From Neocallimastix lanati (nom. inval.) (lineage: Eukaryota; Neocallimastigomycota; Neocallimastigomycetes; Neocallimastigales; Neocallimastigaceae), in NCBI GenBank assembly GCA_016946835.1, contig JACVTC010000018.1, positions 1,521,501 to 1,585,500 of the forward strand: a stretch of 64,000 nucleotides of DNA. The letters are read 5' to 3'. The position numbers were made by a program, and so were the translations under genes. The number at the start of each line of letters is the position of its first letter. Position 1 is the stretch's first letter. Below are positions 34,255 through 46,200 of this stretch, piece by piece. Under the pieces are notes generated by a model. The model saw only the letters and a program-made list of their open reading frames with translations. It made no database searches and was not told the origin of the DNA.

Positions 34255-34600
34255 TTTTAACATTTTTTTTTTTTATTTATTCAATTATTTTTTTTATATT
34301 TTTTTATGAATTTCCTTTCAAAAATAAAAATTATTTATAATTTATGTTTAATTTTATTTATTCATTTATTTTTTTTATTTATTTTATTATGTATTTAAAA
34401 AATTTTTTTTTTTTCATAAAATATTTTCTTTTCCTTTTGTATTAATAATAATAATTTAAAAAAAAAATTTTTTTTAATTCCAATTTTTATTTTTTTAGTT
34501 CCATTTTTATTATTCTTTTTTTTTTTTTTTTTTAATTATTTAAATTTTATTTAAAAAAAAAATTAAAAAAAATGGATCTAAAAAAAATTTTTTAAATTTT
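34255..34600 (-). promoter_or_regulatory. Upstream module of Ank-6
   Basis: GAAAGGAAATTC leader (about 34309-34320), TATA-like ATACAAAAGGAAAAG (about 34428-34443), and arms TAGTTCCATTTTT (34496-34508) and AATGGATCTA (about 34571-34580). Confidence 0.5.
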
Positions 34601-34919
34601 TTTTTTATTTCTTTTTTTATTATTTAAATTAAATGAATAAATATAATGAACTATATTACTAATATACATAATATATATTAAAGTATTATATACATATATT
34701 ATAAATTAATATTATTTTAAACTCTTTTATTGAATTTTATATCAATAAATAAATAAATATATTATAATACATTACAATATATATTAAAATATTTACATAT
34801 TTAATAAATTATTTTTATTTTAAATTCTTTTAATTGCTATTTATGTCCATAAATAAAAATAAAAAAAAGATTAAGAATTAATAACAAATCATAAAAATAA
34901 TTAAAAGAGTATATATTAA
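34601..34919. other. A+T-rich outer flank of Ank-6
   Basis: Conserved outer sequence (TTAAATTAAATGAATAAATA, then TTTAATTGCTATTTATGTCC) that also follows the upstream modules of Ank-9 and, in part, Ank-3. No gene. Confidence 0.5.
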
Positions 34920-35135
34920 TAAATAATAAATAAAAAATTATTGAATAATAAATAAATAAAATAAATAATAAATAAATTATAAATAATAAATAATAAATAA
35001 TAAATAATAAATAATAAATAATAAATAATTGAACAATAAATAATTGAATAATAAATATATAAAGAAAAGAATATTTATTAATAAATAATAAATAATAAAT
35101 AATAAATAATAATTAATAAATAATAAATATAAATG
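34920..35135. repeat. AATAAAT heptamer array
   Basis: Heptamer units with AATTGAAT variants, at the boundary between the Ank-6 unit and the next unit's 3' flank. Confidence 0.8.
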
Positions 35136-35199
35136 TAAATGTAATAACATTAGTTATATCTTTTTTTTTTATATTATTTTATCTTTTTCATTCATAATA

Positions 35200-35736
35200 G
35201 ATTTCATTTAAAGAGAGAGTATAATAAAATGAAGATATTTTCTAATTCAATCATTTTAAATTTAATTTTATTTTTCAGAGACATAAATACTATTAAAATA
35301 TTAATTATTTCAATATTTTCATAAATAATTAAAGCAAAAAACGTTGACATCATCCATATTCATATTCAAATTTTTATTTATATATTTATATATTTTACAT
35401 TTTATTTTGGAATTCTACAGGAGTATATTTTAATTAAAATATATAAAGATAAAATTATAAATAAAAAAAAAATCTAAAAAATATCTTTTCACTTTGAAAT
35501 TTTTAAAAATAGAAAAAAAAATATACATGGATATTTATTTATAGAAGTGAATGACTAAAATTTAAAAAAATTAAAATAATATAAACAATTAAATAAAACC
35601 AAAATATGATATAAAAAAAAATAATTAAAATAAAATTTTAAAAAAAAAAATATTAAATCTATATATTTAAAGTTATAATTAAATATTTTAATTATAAAAA
35701 ATTATTAAATAATAATACATTAAAATAAAAATTTAA

Positions 35737-35771
<35 letters not shown>

Positions 35772-35820
35772 TTTAAAAATAAAAAAAAGAATTTTTTTTT
35801 TAAATATAATTTTTTTTCAA
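35200..35820 (-). repeat. Distal 3' flank block, type 1, copy 2
   Basis: AGATATTTTCTAATTCAATC, GTTGACATCATCCATATTC and GGAATTCTACAGGAGTAT recur at 48560-48770 (and partly 39310-39520). CACTTTGAAATTTTTAAAAA and CATGGATATTTATTTATAG recur at 48835-48890 and about 14930-14975. It lies 3' of the truncated Ank-7. Confidence 0.8.
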
Positions 35821-35895
35821 ATTTAATTTTATTTTTATTATTTTTTTTTATTTCATAATAATAAACAACATTTTTTCATTATAATATATAATGAA

Positions 35896-36020
35896 AGAAT
35901 TTTTAATAAATTCTACTGTATAATAACTTTTAAATTTTATTGTTTACAATAATTAATAAAATAAAAATATTCTTATAATGAAGAGAAGGGAGATAAAAGG
36001 ATTTTATGAAATTAATAAAT
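35896..36020 (-). terminator. 3' module of Ank-7
   Basis: Stem-loop at 35896-35914 and pyrimidine-rich block (plus GAAGAGAAGGGAGAT, about 35979-35994). Confidence 0.5.
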
Positions 36021-36243
36021 TTAACTTAATAAATATTTAACTAATTCTATATTTCTATTTTTACATGCAATTAATAATGGCGTATCTCCATCTTTATTTT
36101 TCTTATTGATATTCATTCCAGTATGAATTAATTTTTTAACTTCTTCAATATTACCTTGTTTACATTTAGAGGTTAATAAGTTCTCATTATTATCTCTTTT
36201 ATTATTAATTTTTTCAATTATATAATTCTTTCTTTTCCAACTT
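36021..36243 (-). pseudogene. Ank-7: C-terminal fragment of the ankyrin family
   Basis: Only the last 70 or so codons remain: the end of the helix (KNYIIEKINNKRDNNE) and the two canonical ankyrin repeats (..IEEVKKLIHTGMNINKKN, DGDTPLLIACKNRNIELVKY) to the stop. At about 36243 the sequence switches abruptly to the 3' block of Ank-8. The fragment thus looks like the product of unequal recombination between two tandem units, with the body of one gene deleted. No start codon. Confidence 0.8.
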
Positions 36244-36414
36244 TCATTTTAAAATAAATATTTTAAAATGAAAATTAAAAAAAAAAAAAATACTTAAAAA
36301 TAAAAAAGAAAAAAAATTTTTTTTTTAAATTTAAATTTATATTTTTTATTTTTTATTTCTAATTCATATTTTTTATTTCATAATAAATGACATTTTTTCA
36401 TTATTTATAATGAA

Positions 36415-36556
36415 AGAACTTTTAATAAATTCAGTTGTAAAAATAAAAAATAGTAATTTCTAATTTGTTTTTTCTTGTAATAATTAATAATAATTAATAA
36501 ATATATACTAATTATGAAGAGAAGGGATATAAAAGGATTTTATGAAATTAATAAAT
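36415..36556 (-). terminator. 3' module of Ank-8
   Basis: Stem-loop variant at 36415-36432 and pyrimidine-rich block (plus GAAGAGAAGGGATAT, about 36517-36532). Confidence 0.5.
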
Positions 36557-38540
36557 TTAACTTAATAAATACTTTATTAATTCTATATTTCCATTTTTAC
36601 ATGCGATTAATAATGGCGTATCTCCATCTTTATTTTTTTTATTGATATTCATTCCAGTATGAATTAATTTTTTAACTTCTTCAATATTACCTTGTTTACA
36701 TTCAGAGGTTAATAAAGTCTCATTATTATCTCTTTTACTTTTAATTTTTTTTTCTAGATAATTCTTCTTTTCCAATTTTTTCTTTTCTTTTTCCTCTTTC
36801 TCTATTCTCAGTAATTCCAAGTCTTTTTTTATTTTTTCTTTCTCCTTTTTTTCTTCTTCCAATTCTATATTCTTTATTTCATTTTCTTTTTTTATTTTTT
36901 CTTTCTCCTTTTTTTCTTCTTCCAATTCTATTTTCTTTATTTCATTTTCTTTTTTTATTTTTTCTTTCTCTTTTTTTTCTTCTTCCAATTCTATATTCTT
37001 TATTTCATTTTCTTTTTTTATTTTTTCTTTCTCCTTTTTTTCTTCTTCCAATTCTATTTTTTTTATTTCATTTTCTTTTTTTATTTTTTCCTTCTCTTTT
37101 TTTTCTTTTTCCAATTCTATTTTCTTTATTTCATTTTCTTTTTTTATTTTTTCCTTCTCCTTTTTTTCTTTTTCCAATTCTATTTTCTTTATTTCATTTT
37201 CTTTTTTTATTTTTTCTTTCTCTTTTTTTTCTTCTTCCAATTCTATATTCTTTATTTCATTTTCTTTTTTTATTTTTTCTTTCTCCTTTTTTTCTTCTTC
37301 CAATTCTATTCTCATTATTTCATTTTCTTTTTTTTTTTCTTTCGCTTTTTTTTCTTCTTCCAATTCTATTATTATTATTTCATTTTCTATTCCTTTATTC
37401 TTATTAATTTCATTAAATCTTTTCAAAAAGTAACTGTTTTCACTGAATATTACTTCAATTATATTTTTATCTTTATAAAAATAGATTAATTCTATAAATT
37501 TTGAATTAATTTCTGAAATATTATTTAATTTACAAAGGTAATATTTTATCAAAATCATTTTTTCAATATCATTTTCATCAATTCTTAATTTTATTTCTTT
37601 TTTTATAAAATATTCCACCAACAATTTAAACATTTCAATATTATTATTTTTCATTGTCCCAAATATTGGGGTATATCCATAATCCTTTTTTTCATTTAAT
37701 TTCAAAATAATTTTATTTTTATTGGCGTAATCGATTAATAATTGAACCATTTCATTTTTATTATAGTGAGTGGCATATAAAAGTGGATAATCTCTATTTT
37801 TATTTTTTTTATTTAATTCCAAAATAATTTTATTTTCAGTGGCATAATCTATTAACAATTGAAACATTTCAATATTATTATGATAAATGGCATATAAAAG
37901 TGGATACCATCCATCTTTATTTTTTTCAGTTAATTCCAAAATAATTTTATTTTTATTGGCATAATCTATTAACAATTGAACCATATCAATATTATTATGA
38001 TAAGTGGAATATAAAAGTATATAAAAGTGGATACCATCCATCTTTATTTTTTTCAGTTAATTTCAAAATAATTTTATTCTCTGTGGAATAATCTATTAAC
38101 AATTTAATTATTTCAATATTATTATTATTAGTGGCATATAAAAGTGGATAATTTCCATATTTATTTTTTTTATTTAATTCTAAAATAATTTTATTTTCAG
38201 TGGCATAATCGATTAACAATTGAACCATTTCAATATTATTATAGTAAGTGGCTTCTAAAAGTGGATAATATCCATCTTTATCTTTTTCATTTAATTCTAA
38301 AATAATTTTATTTTCTGTGGCATATTCTATTAACAATTTAATTGTTTCAATATTATTATAATCAGTGGCATCTAAAAGTGAATAACTTCCATAATTATTT
38401 TTTTCATTTAATTCTAAAATAATTTTATTTTCTGTGGCATAATCTAAAATATTTTTTACTTTTTGAGTATTTCCACTTCTAATTTCATTAAGAAGTTCTC
38501 CTTTCAAACGTTTTTTACTTTTATCAATAAATGAATTCAT
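36557..38540 (-). pseudogene. Ank-8: long ankyrin / charged-helix gene, one frameshift
   Basis: The start MNSFIDKSKKRLKGELLNEI is at 38540. There are eight 39-residue repeats in all, the linker, then the longest charged helix of the cluster: eight or so 21-residue units NEIKKIELEEEKKEKEK (63 bp each), and the C-terminal ankyrin pair. The two frames (37995-38540 and 36557-38041) overlap. The break is a tandem duplication of ATATAAAAGT (about 38005-38026), 10 bp and so out of frame. Without it the protein would be about 660 residues. The E/K pattern fits a single stable alpha-helix more than a classical coiled coil. Confidence 0.82.
36830..37340 (-). repeat. 63-bp coding minisatellite (charged helix of Ank-8)
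   Basis: About eight tandem 63-bp units, nearly identical, each coding 21 residues (three heptads). Related arrays with fewer units lie in Ank-9 (41330-41645) and Ank-3 (about 12600-12800). Confidence 0.85.
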
Positions 38541-38544
38541 AATT

Positions 38545-38870
38545 TTTAAATTTTTTTTTTATTTATTCAATTATTATTTTTTTTATATTTTTTTTTATGA
38601 ATTTCCTTTAAAAATTAAAATTATCTATAATTTATTAATATTAATATTAATATTTTTTATTTATTTATTATTATTTTTTTTTTATAAATTTTTTTTTTTC
38701 CTTTTATACTAATAATAATAATAACTTAAAAAATTTTTTTAATTCCATTTTTTATTTTTTTAGTTCCATTTTTTTTAAATTTTTTTTTTTTTTTTTTAAT
38801 TATTTAAATTTTATTTAAAAAAAAAAAAATAAATAAAAAAATGGAACTATAAAATTTTTTTAATTTTTTA
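38545..38870 (-). promoter_or_regulatory. Upstream module of Ank-8, perfect 15-bp inverted repeat
   Basis: AAGGAAATTC leader (about 38600), TATA-like AGTATAAAAGGAAAAA (about 38696-38711), then arms TAGTTCCATTTTTTT (38761-38775) and its exact reverse complement (38835-38849). This is the best-kept example of the family hairpin. Confidence 0.6.
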
Positions 38871-39008
38871 TTTTTTTATTTCATTTTTTTTTAATTTTTT
38901 TTATTTGTTTTTTAATTATTTAAATTAAATGAATATATTATAATATATTACAATATATATTAAAATATTATTTACCTATTTAATAAATTATTATTTTTAA
39001 CTGTTTTT

Positions 39009-39196
39009 ATTAGAAATAATAAATAATAATAAATAATAATAAATAATAAATAATAAATAATAAATAATAAATAATAAATAATAAATAATAAATAATAAAT
39101 AATAAATAATAAATAATAAATAATAAATAATAAATAATAAATAATAAATAATAAATAATAAATAATAAATAATAAATAATAAATAATAAATAATAA
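39009..39196. repeat. AATAAAT heptamer array, about 26 units
   Basis: Nearly pure 7-bp repeat. The open frame across it (YYLLFI repeats) is a translation artefact because seven is read in three frames in turn. Confidence 0.9.
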
Positions 39197-39229
39197 AAAA
39201 ATAATAAATATATATGTAATAACATTAGT

Positions 39230-40230
39230 TATAACTTTCTTTTTTTTTTTTATTTTTTATAATGTTTTATCTTTTTCTTTCATAATGAATTTTATTTAAA
39301 GAGATAGAATAATAAAATGAAGATATTTTCCAATATAATTCTTTTCCAATTTAATTTTGTTAATTTTTCATAGATATAAATTCTATTAATAATAATAATA
39401 ATTTCAATATTTTTATAAATAATAGCTTATAAAACATAGACATCATCCATATTAATATTAATACTTTTTTTCTTTTATTTAATTATTTTACATTTTAATT
39501 TGAAATTCTACAGGAGTTTGCATTATTTAAAATTTATAATGATTGATAAGAAAATAAACCAATTAAATTAATAAAATATAATTTGTTTATATATGAAGTT
39601 AATGCATAAAAGTTATTGATAAAGTACGAAGTTCAGGTTCGGTTCTTTTAAGATTTATTCTTTATTTGGGGGATATAATTTATATGTTTTATAAAAATAT
39701 TTTTATTTAAATTTTATTTATTTAGAAGAATTACATTTACTTATCATTATTAAAAATGTAAACTAACATTTATTTCTAAAATTAATATTTATTTTCATAT
39801 TTTGATCTCAAGAATTACACTAATCTACTATTTCTTATTCTTGGACAAAGAAATAAAACTATTTCTAAATATTTTTCTTTTTATAATTATTTACTATAAT
39901 AAAATTTTCCTATATTAAAGTATAAATATTAATTTACTTTCATTAATGTTAAAATTAAATAATAAAAATATATAAATTAATTTCTAATAAGAAATACAAT
40001 ATAAACTAGATTAATACATAAATTTATGATTTTTTTATACATTTCTTAATTAACATAAATTTATTATTAATTAGAGTTTTTATTTCTATTTCATATCATT
40101 ATTTTCTAGTGATATATGAATATATCATTATAATTTTATTAATAATTTAAGTTAATTAAGAAATTTTAAATAATTTAAAAATATATTTAATTGTAAAAAT
40201 TATAAAAAAAATGCAATTAAACTTCTATTT
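39230..40230. other. Intergenic: partial type-1 flank, then A+T-rich sequence
   Basis: 39270-39530 repeats part of the type-1 flank block. 39600-39700 (GAAGTTCAGGTTCGGTTC, TATTTGGGGGATATAA) is less A+T-rich but unrecognised. The rest is low complexity. Confidence 0.5.
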
Positions 40231-40880
40231 ATTTTTGAAAAAGAAAAGGAAACAAAAGAAAAGAAATGAAAGAGGAAATTTTAATAATGAAATATTAATA
40301 TTAATAAATAATTTATATAAAATTAACTAGTATAATTAATAATACATGTTTATGAATTATTATTGTTGTTTTATAAAATTATTTTATTTTTATTTGTAGT
40401 TTACATTAAATATATTAAAAATTATTATTTATATTTATAATGTAAATATTAATAATAAAAGGTCACTTTTACAAGTACTTTAACGAAGTAATAAGGTGGT
40501 ATTGTTTATATAAATTTTTCTTTACATTAGAAGGTTTGAAGATAAATTTATCAATGATAAAATTAAAAATAAAAAATAGATCGAAAAAGCAACTTTTCAA
40601 TTTTAAAATTTTTTAAAAAATAAAAAATATATTCATTTATATTTATCGAAATGATTAAGTAGAAGAAAAAGAAAGTAAAAATTATTAAATTTATATATGT
40701 AAAGTTAAAATTTAATATTTTAATATAAAATTATTACAAAACAACGTATAAAGATAAATATTTTAAAAAAGAAAATTAAAAAAAAAATTACTTAAAAATA
40801 AAAAAGAAAAAAAATTTTTTTTTTATAATTTAAATTTATATTTTTTATTTTTTATTTCTAATTCATATTTTTTATTTCAT
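40231..40880 (-). repeat. Distal 3' flank block, type 2, copy 2
   Basis: Near-copy of 32203-32900 and 50999-51660. Confidence 0.8.
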
Positions 40881-40916
40881 AATAAACAACATTTTTTCAT
40901 TATTATTTATAATGAA

Positions 40917-41057
40917 AGAACTTTTAATAAATTCAGTTGTAAAAATAAAAAATAGTAAATTCTAATTTGTTTTTTCTTGTAATAATTAATAATAATTAAT
41001 AAAATATATACTAATTATGAGTAAAAGGGAGAAAAAATGGTTTTATGAAATTATAAA
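40917..41057 (-). terminator. 3' module of Ank-9
   Basis: Stem-loop variant at 40917-40934. The pyrimidine-rich block is more diverged here (plus GAGTAAAAGGGAGAAAAAAT, about 41018-41037). Confidence 0.45.
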
Positions 41058-42350
41058 TTAATTTAATAAATACTTTATTAATTCTATGTTTCCATTTTTA
41101 CATGCAATTAATAATGGCGTGTCTCCATCTTTATTTCTCTTATTGATATTCATTCTACAATGAATTAATTTTTTAACTTCTTCAATATTACCTAGTTTAC
41201 ATTCAGAGGTTAATAAGGTCTCATTATTATCTCTTTTATTATTATATTTTTCAATTATATAATTCTTTCTTTCCAATTTTTTTTCTTTTTTTTCTCTTTT
41301 TCTATTCTCAATAATTCCAAGCCTTTTTTTATTTTTTCTTTCTCCTTTTTTTCTTCTTCCAATTCTATATTCTTTATTTCATTTTCTTTTTTTATTTTTT
41401 CTTTCTCCTTTTTTTCTTCTTCCAATTCTATTTTCTTTATTTCATTTTCTTTTTTTATTTTTTCTTTCTCCTTTTTTTCTTCTTCCAATTCTATTTTCTT
41501 TATTTCATTTTCTTTTTTTATTTTTTCTTTCTCCTTTTTTTCTTCTTCCAATTCTATTTTCTTTATTTCATTTTCTTTTTTTATTTTTTCTTTCTCCTTT
41601 TTTTCTTCTTCCAATTCTATTTTCTTTATTTCATTTTCAATTTCTAATACTTCATATTTCTTACTTTCATTTTCTATTCCTTTATTCTTATTAATTTCAT
41701 TAAATCTTTTCAAAAAGTAACTGTTTCTGCTGAATATTACTTCAATTATATTTATATTTTTACAAAAATAGATTAATTCGATAAATTTATAATTAATTTC
41801 TGAAATATTATTTAATTTACAAAGCGGATATTCTTCCGAAATAATTTTTTCAATATCATTTTCATCAATTCTTAATTTTATTCCTTTTTTTATGGAATAT
41901 TCCATCAACAATTTAAACATTTCAATATTATTATTTTGCATTGCCCCAAATATTGGAGTATATCCATCTTCATTTTTTTCATTTAATTTCAAAATAATTT
42001 TATTTTTATTGGCATAATCGATTAATAATTTAATCATTTCAATATCATCAAAATAAGTAGCATCTAAAAGTGGATAATATCCATAGTCATCTTTTTCATT
42101 TAATTCTAAAATAATTTTATTTTCAGTGGCATAATCTATTAACAATTGAACCATTTCAATATTATTCTTATCAGTGGCTTTTAAAAGTGGATACCATCCA
42201 ATATTATCTTTTTCATTTAATTCCAAAATAATTTTTTTTTTCATTGGCATAATCTAAAATAGTTTTTACTTCTTGAGTATTGCCACTTCTAATTTTATTA
42301 TAAAGTTCTTCTTTCAAATCTTTTTTACTTTTATCAATAAATGAACTCAT
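41058..42350 (-). pseudogene. Ank-9: ankyrin / charged-helix gene, two frameshifts
   Basis: The start (MSSFIDKSKKDLKEELYN) is at 42350. After the cap the T run at about 42231-42240 is changed and one base longer than the family TTTTATTTTTA word, shifting frame. From 42250 three more 39-residue repeats, the linker and a charged helix of five nearly identical 21-residue units are open. A second change in the T/C-rich stretch at about 41270-41300 moves the C-terminal ankyrin pair into another frame (41058-41276). Both breaks are in homopolymer-like DNA. Linker and repeats are otherwise intact. Confidence 0.82.
41330..41645 (-). repeat. 63-bp coding minisatellite (charged helix of Ank-9)
   Basis: Five tandem 63-bp units coding NEIKKIELEEEKKEKEK-type repeats, almost identical to each other. 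Confidence 0.85.
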
Positions 42351-42354
42351 AATT

Positions 42355-42680
42355 TTTAAATTTTTTTTTATATTTATTCAATTATTATTTTTTTTTATAT
42401 TTTTTTTTTGAAGTTTCTAATAAAAGATTGAAATTATATATAATTTATGTTTAATTTTTTTTATAATTTATTAATAATATTATTAATATTATTATTTTTT
42501 AATTTATTTTATGAATTTAAAAAAAAATTTTTTTTTTTTTCATAGAAAAATTTTCTTTTCCTTTTATACTAATAAAAATAATTTATAAAAATTTTTTATC
42601 TCCATTTTTTTTTAATTTTTAAATTATTTAAGTAATTAAAAAAAAAATTCAAAAATTTGGACCTAAAATCAAAAAATTTA
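42355..42680 (-). promoter_or_regulatory. Upstream module of Ank-9
   Basis: TATA-like AGTATAAAAGGAAAAG (about 42554-42570), arms ATCTCCATT (about 42598) and TTTGGACCTAAA (about 42655-42667), both altered from AGTTCCA. Confidence 0.45.
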
Positions 42681-43094
42681 ATTTTTTTTAATTTTTTTAT
42701 TTCTTTTTTTATTATTTAAATTAAATGAATAAATATAATATACTATATAATTAATATACATAATATATATTAGAGTATTATTTACATATATTATAAATTA
42801 ATATTATTTTAAACTCTTTAAGCTCATTTTATATCAATAAATAAATGAATATATTATAATGCATTACAATATATATTAAAATATTATTTACATATTTAAT
42901 AAATTATTTTTATTTTAAATTCTTTTAATTGCTATTTATGTCTATAAATAAAAAAAAAGATTAAGAATTAATAATTAAAAAAAAAAATTAATTAAAAGAG
43001 TATTTATTAATAAATAATAAATAATAAATAATAAATAATAAATAATAAATTATAAATAATATATAATAAATAAATAATAAATAATTATATTAAT
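42681..43094. other. Outer flank of Ank-9 and heptamer array
   Basis: Repeats the outer flank of Ank-6 (TTTAATTGCTATTTATGTC), then an AATAAAT array (about 43010-43080) interrupted by the copia element. Confidence 0.6.
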
Positions 43095-43227
43095 TGTTAA
43101 AAACGTTAAGAACAACTTTTATTTAAAAATATTTTCATGTGTTTTTATACTAGTACATAAAACTAAATTACATTATTTTATGTTTAATTATTTATCACAT
43201 GATATATAGTTATTATTGTAGTTAACA
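43095..43227 (-). repeat. Copia LTR (3' LTR)
   Basis: 133 bp, nearly identical to 47801-47933. Confidence 0.88.
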
Positions 43228-46200
43228 CTTCCCCTCAAATTTATTTTTTATATTTGTTTTGATATAATAGTTTAATTAAAAAATATAATTTGCAAAAATA
43301 GTCATTTTATTTCCATTTTCATCTTTTGTTAGTATATCTGCCATCATTTTATTTGTATTAACGTATTATAATTTAATTGGCGTTTGTCTATATTGTCTCT
43401 ATTAAAATGGTATTTAATATCAATATGTTTTAGTTTTGAATTTAAATCCCCGTTTTTCATAGTGGTCTTGTTTTATAAATTGTCTGTATATATTGTTATT
43501 TCTTTATCAATATCTAATAATTCTAAAATGATATTTTTTATCCATAATATCTTCTTTATACACTCTGACGTACTAATATACTCGGCTTCCGTTGTAAATG
43601 TTGCAACGATTGACTGTTTTTTGGACGACCAACATATTGCTGAGTTTCCCATTAATATAATATACCCAGACGTTGATTTTCTATCATTTGAGTCCCCTGC
43701 AAAATCCGAGTCTGAATATGCATTTATATGACCAACCCCATTATAAACAATTTTGTAGTGTTTTGTAGAATTTAAATACTTAAAAATATTAACAATCATT
43801 TTCCAATCTGATAAATTTGGTTCTTCGCTTTTTCTTGCAGCTTTATTAACTGCGAAAGATATATCCGGTTGTGTGCATCTCGATAAAAATATTAGTGCTC
43901 CAATGGCGCTCTTGTAAATGGTTTTATCGAACGGTGTTTCGTTTTCAGAAATACTATTGTTACCTTTACACGGTGTTTTTGATTTTTTAACATTGCATAT
44001 GTTGTATTTATCCAATAAATTCATGATAAAATTCTCTTGGGAGATTGAGTATATAAAATGTTTTTCTAATCGTACATTTATCCCTAGGATACTATCAACA
44101 GCGTCACATTTAGATATTTTAAACTTTATTTTTATTTCTTTAATAACATTATATACTTCATCCTGTTCTCCAATAATTATCATATCGTCAACATAAAGTC
44201 CTATAATGCATATTAATTTATTATTTAACAACTTCTTAAATATACATTTTTCAGTCGATAGTTGAATGAATCCTATGGATAGTAAGAAATTTGTTGTCGT
44301 ATAGTTCCATTGTCTCCCTGATTGTTTTAATCCATAGAGAGCCTTCTTTAATCGCCAGAAACCATTGTTGTAGTTGGGATCTCCAGGTGGAATAGTTGCA
44401 TAAATCTCTTTATCAAGAGGAGCATTAAGATAGGCAGATTTAATATCCAGTTGGATGATATTCATTGAAATTTTGCCGCTAGGGCTATAATAAATTTAAG
44501 ACCGTTGATATTTAAAGTAGGAGAATATGTTAATTCAAAATCAATCCCATATTTTTGGCGGAAACCCCTTGCCACTAACCTTGCTTTGTATTTGTAAATT
44601 TTATTGTTTGAGTCTTTCTTAACAGAAAAAATCCATTTAGTAGTTATAATTGATTTACCCTTTGGAACAGTTGGAACATATTCTATAATATTGTTGAAGT
44701 AAAAATTGTTGAGTTCTTCGGTAATAGCTTTTTCCCAATGTATATGATCACATGAATTTAGTGCATCATAATAAGTATTAGGTATATTTATGTTTATGGA
44801 TACAATATAGGATTTATTGGGATTAAAATTATGAATTTTAATTCTTTTATGATTATTAGTGGTTTCATTATTAATTAAATGTTTAATTGGTAACTCACTT
44901 GTTTCATTATTATTAATGAACATTTTTAATTTAAGATTGTCTATATTATTATTGTCATTATTATTATATATGAAAAACTTTTGATCTTAATTGCTATAGT
45001 GATTTAAATTAGATTTTAATATATCACGGGAATTATTTGAAGTATTTTAATAATACTTTAATAAATTACAATTATCCAATTTGTTATGAATTAATTTACT
45101 ATTATAAAATCCATTGATATAAAAATTGTTATTGTTATGTTCCATATGTTTTAGATTTTTATTTATACAATTTAAATCTGTACTTGTACTATCATTGTTT
45201 TCATTCAACAATTTAGCATTTTGTGTAATATTTGATTTTGTGAAATAATATTCAAAGGAATTATTGTGGATGTTGTGTTTGGTGTATATATTTAATAGTG
45301 AAATGTTCGCTGGTGAATCTTCAAAACAATTGTTGATACCTGGTGTATTTTGTAATTTTCAAAATCTATCACAATATATGAATTTGAAGTTTCCTTGTAT
45401 CCCAGGAAGATCCCCTTTTTTGATTTGGGGTCCATTTTATTTATACTATTATTATTTTCAATAAAATAATTTGTAATACAACCAAACGTTCTAATATGAT
45501 TAATATTTACCTTTTTGTTGAAGAAAATTTCATTTGGGATTTTATTATTGATTCCGGAGTGTGAGGCGTGATTATATAGGTAATTAGCATAAATTACCGT
45601 ATAATCCCAGAAATTTTGACTAAGTTTGTTCCAATATAGTAGTGTTTTAGCACACGAAATAACTGTTTGGTTAAATCTCTCAACAAGACCATTATTTTCA
45701 ATGTTGTATGGAGGAGAATAAATTTTTTGTAATACCATTTTCACTACAAAATTTTATCAATTTTTTATTTTGGTATTCACGTCCCTGATCTGATTTGAAA
45801 TATTTTATTTTATAATTATCAAATAGGTTATTTAAGCGCTTCAGTATGTCCAAAATTAAATCGATGTCCTCGGTTTTACTTTTCATATTGAATAGCCATC
45901 CTTTTCTTGTTGCTTCATCAATAAACGTTAAAGTAAATCTATATCCATTTATTGATTCATTCAAAGGACCAATAATATCAGAATGTATAATTTCTAATTT
46001 TCTAATGGATTTTTCAACAGTTTTATTATGTGGTTTTCTCTTCATCTTTACAATGTTACAATCTATTCATATTGGTTCTTTAATATTGTGTAACTCCAAA
46101 TATTTTTCTAGGTTTTGATAATAAAAATGTCCTAACCTTCTATGCCAAATTAGCTTGCTTGCTTCATCTAGTTTTTGGACTGAGTTAATCATATTTGTTT

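Noticed and set aside
39010-39225. YYLLFI-repeat open frame
   Set aside because: Translation of the AATAAAT heptamer array.
39600-39700. tRNA-like GGTTCGGTTC word
   Set aside because: No acceptor stem, D-arm or anticodon arm could be paired around it. No tRNA or rRNA gene was found in the window.
43384-46118. Plus-strand frames across the copia elements (also 56285-56746, 58962-59177, 60407-61164)
   Set aside because: They are antisense to recognisable copia protein domains.
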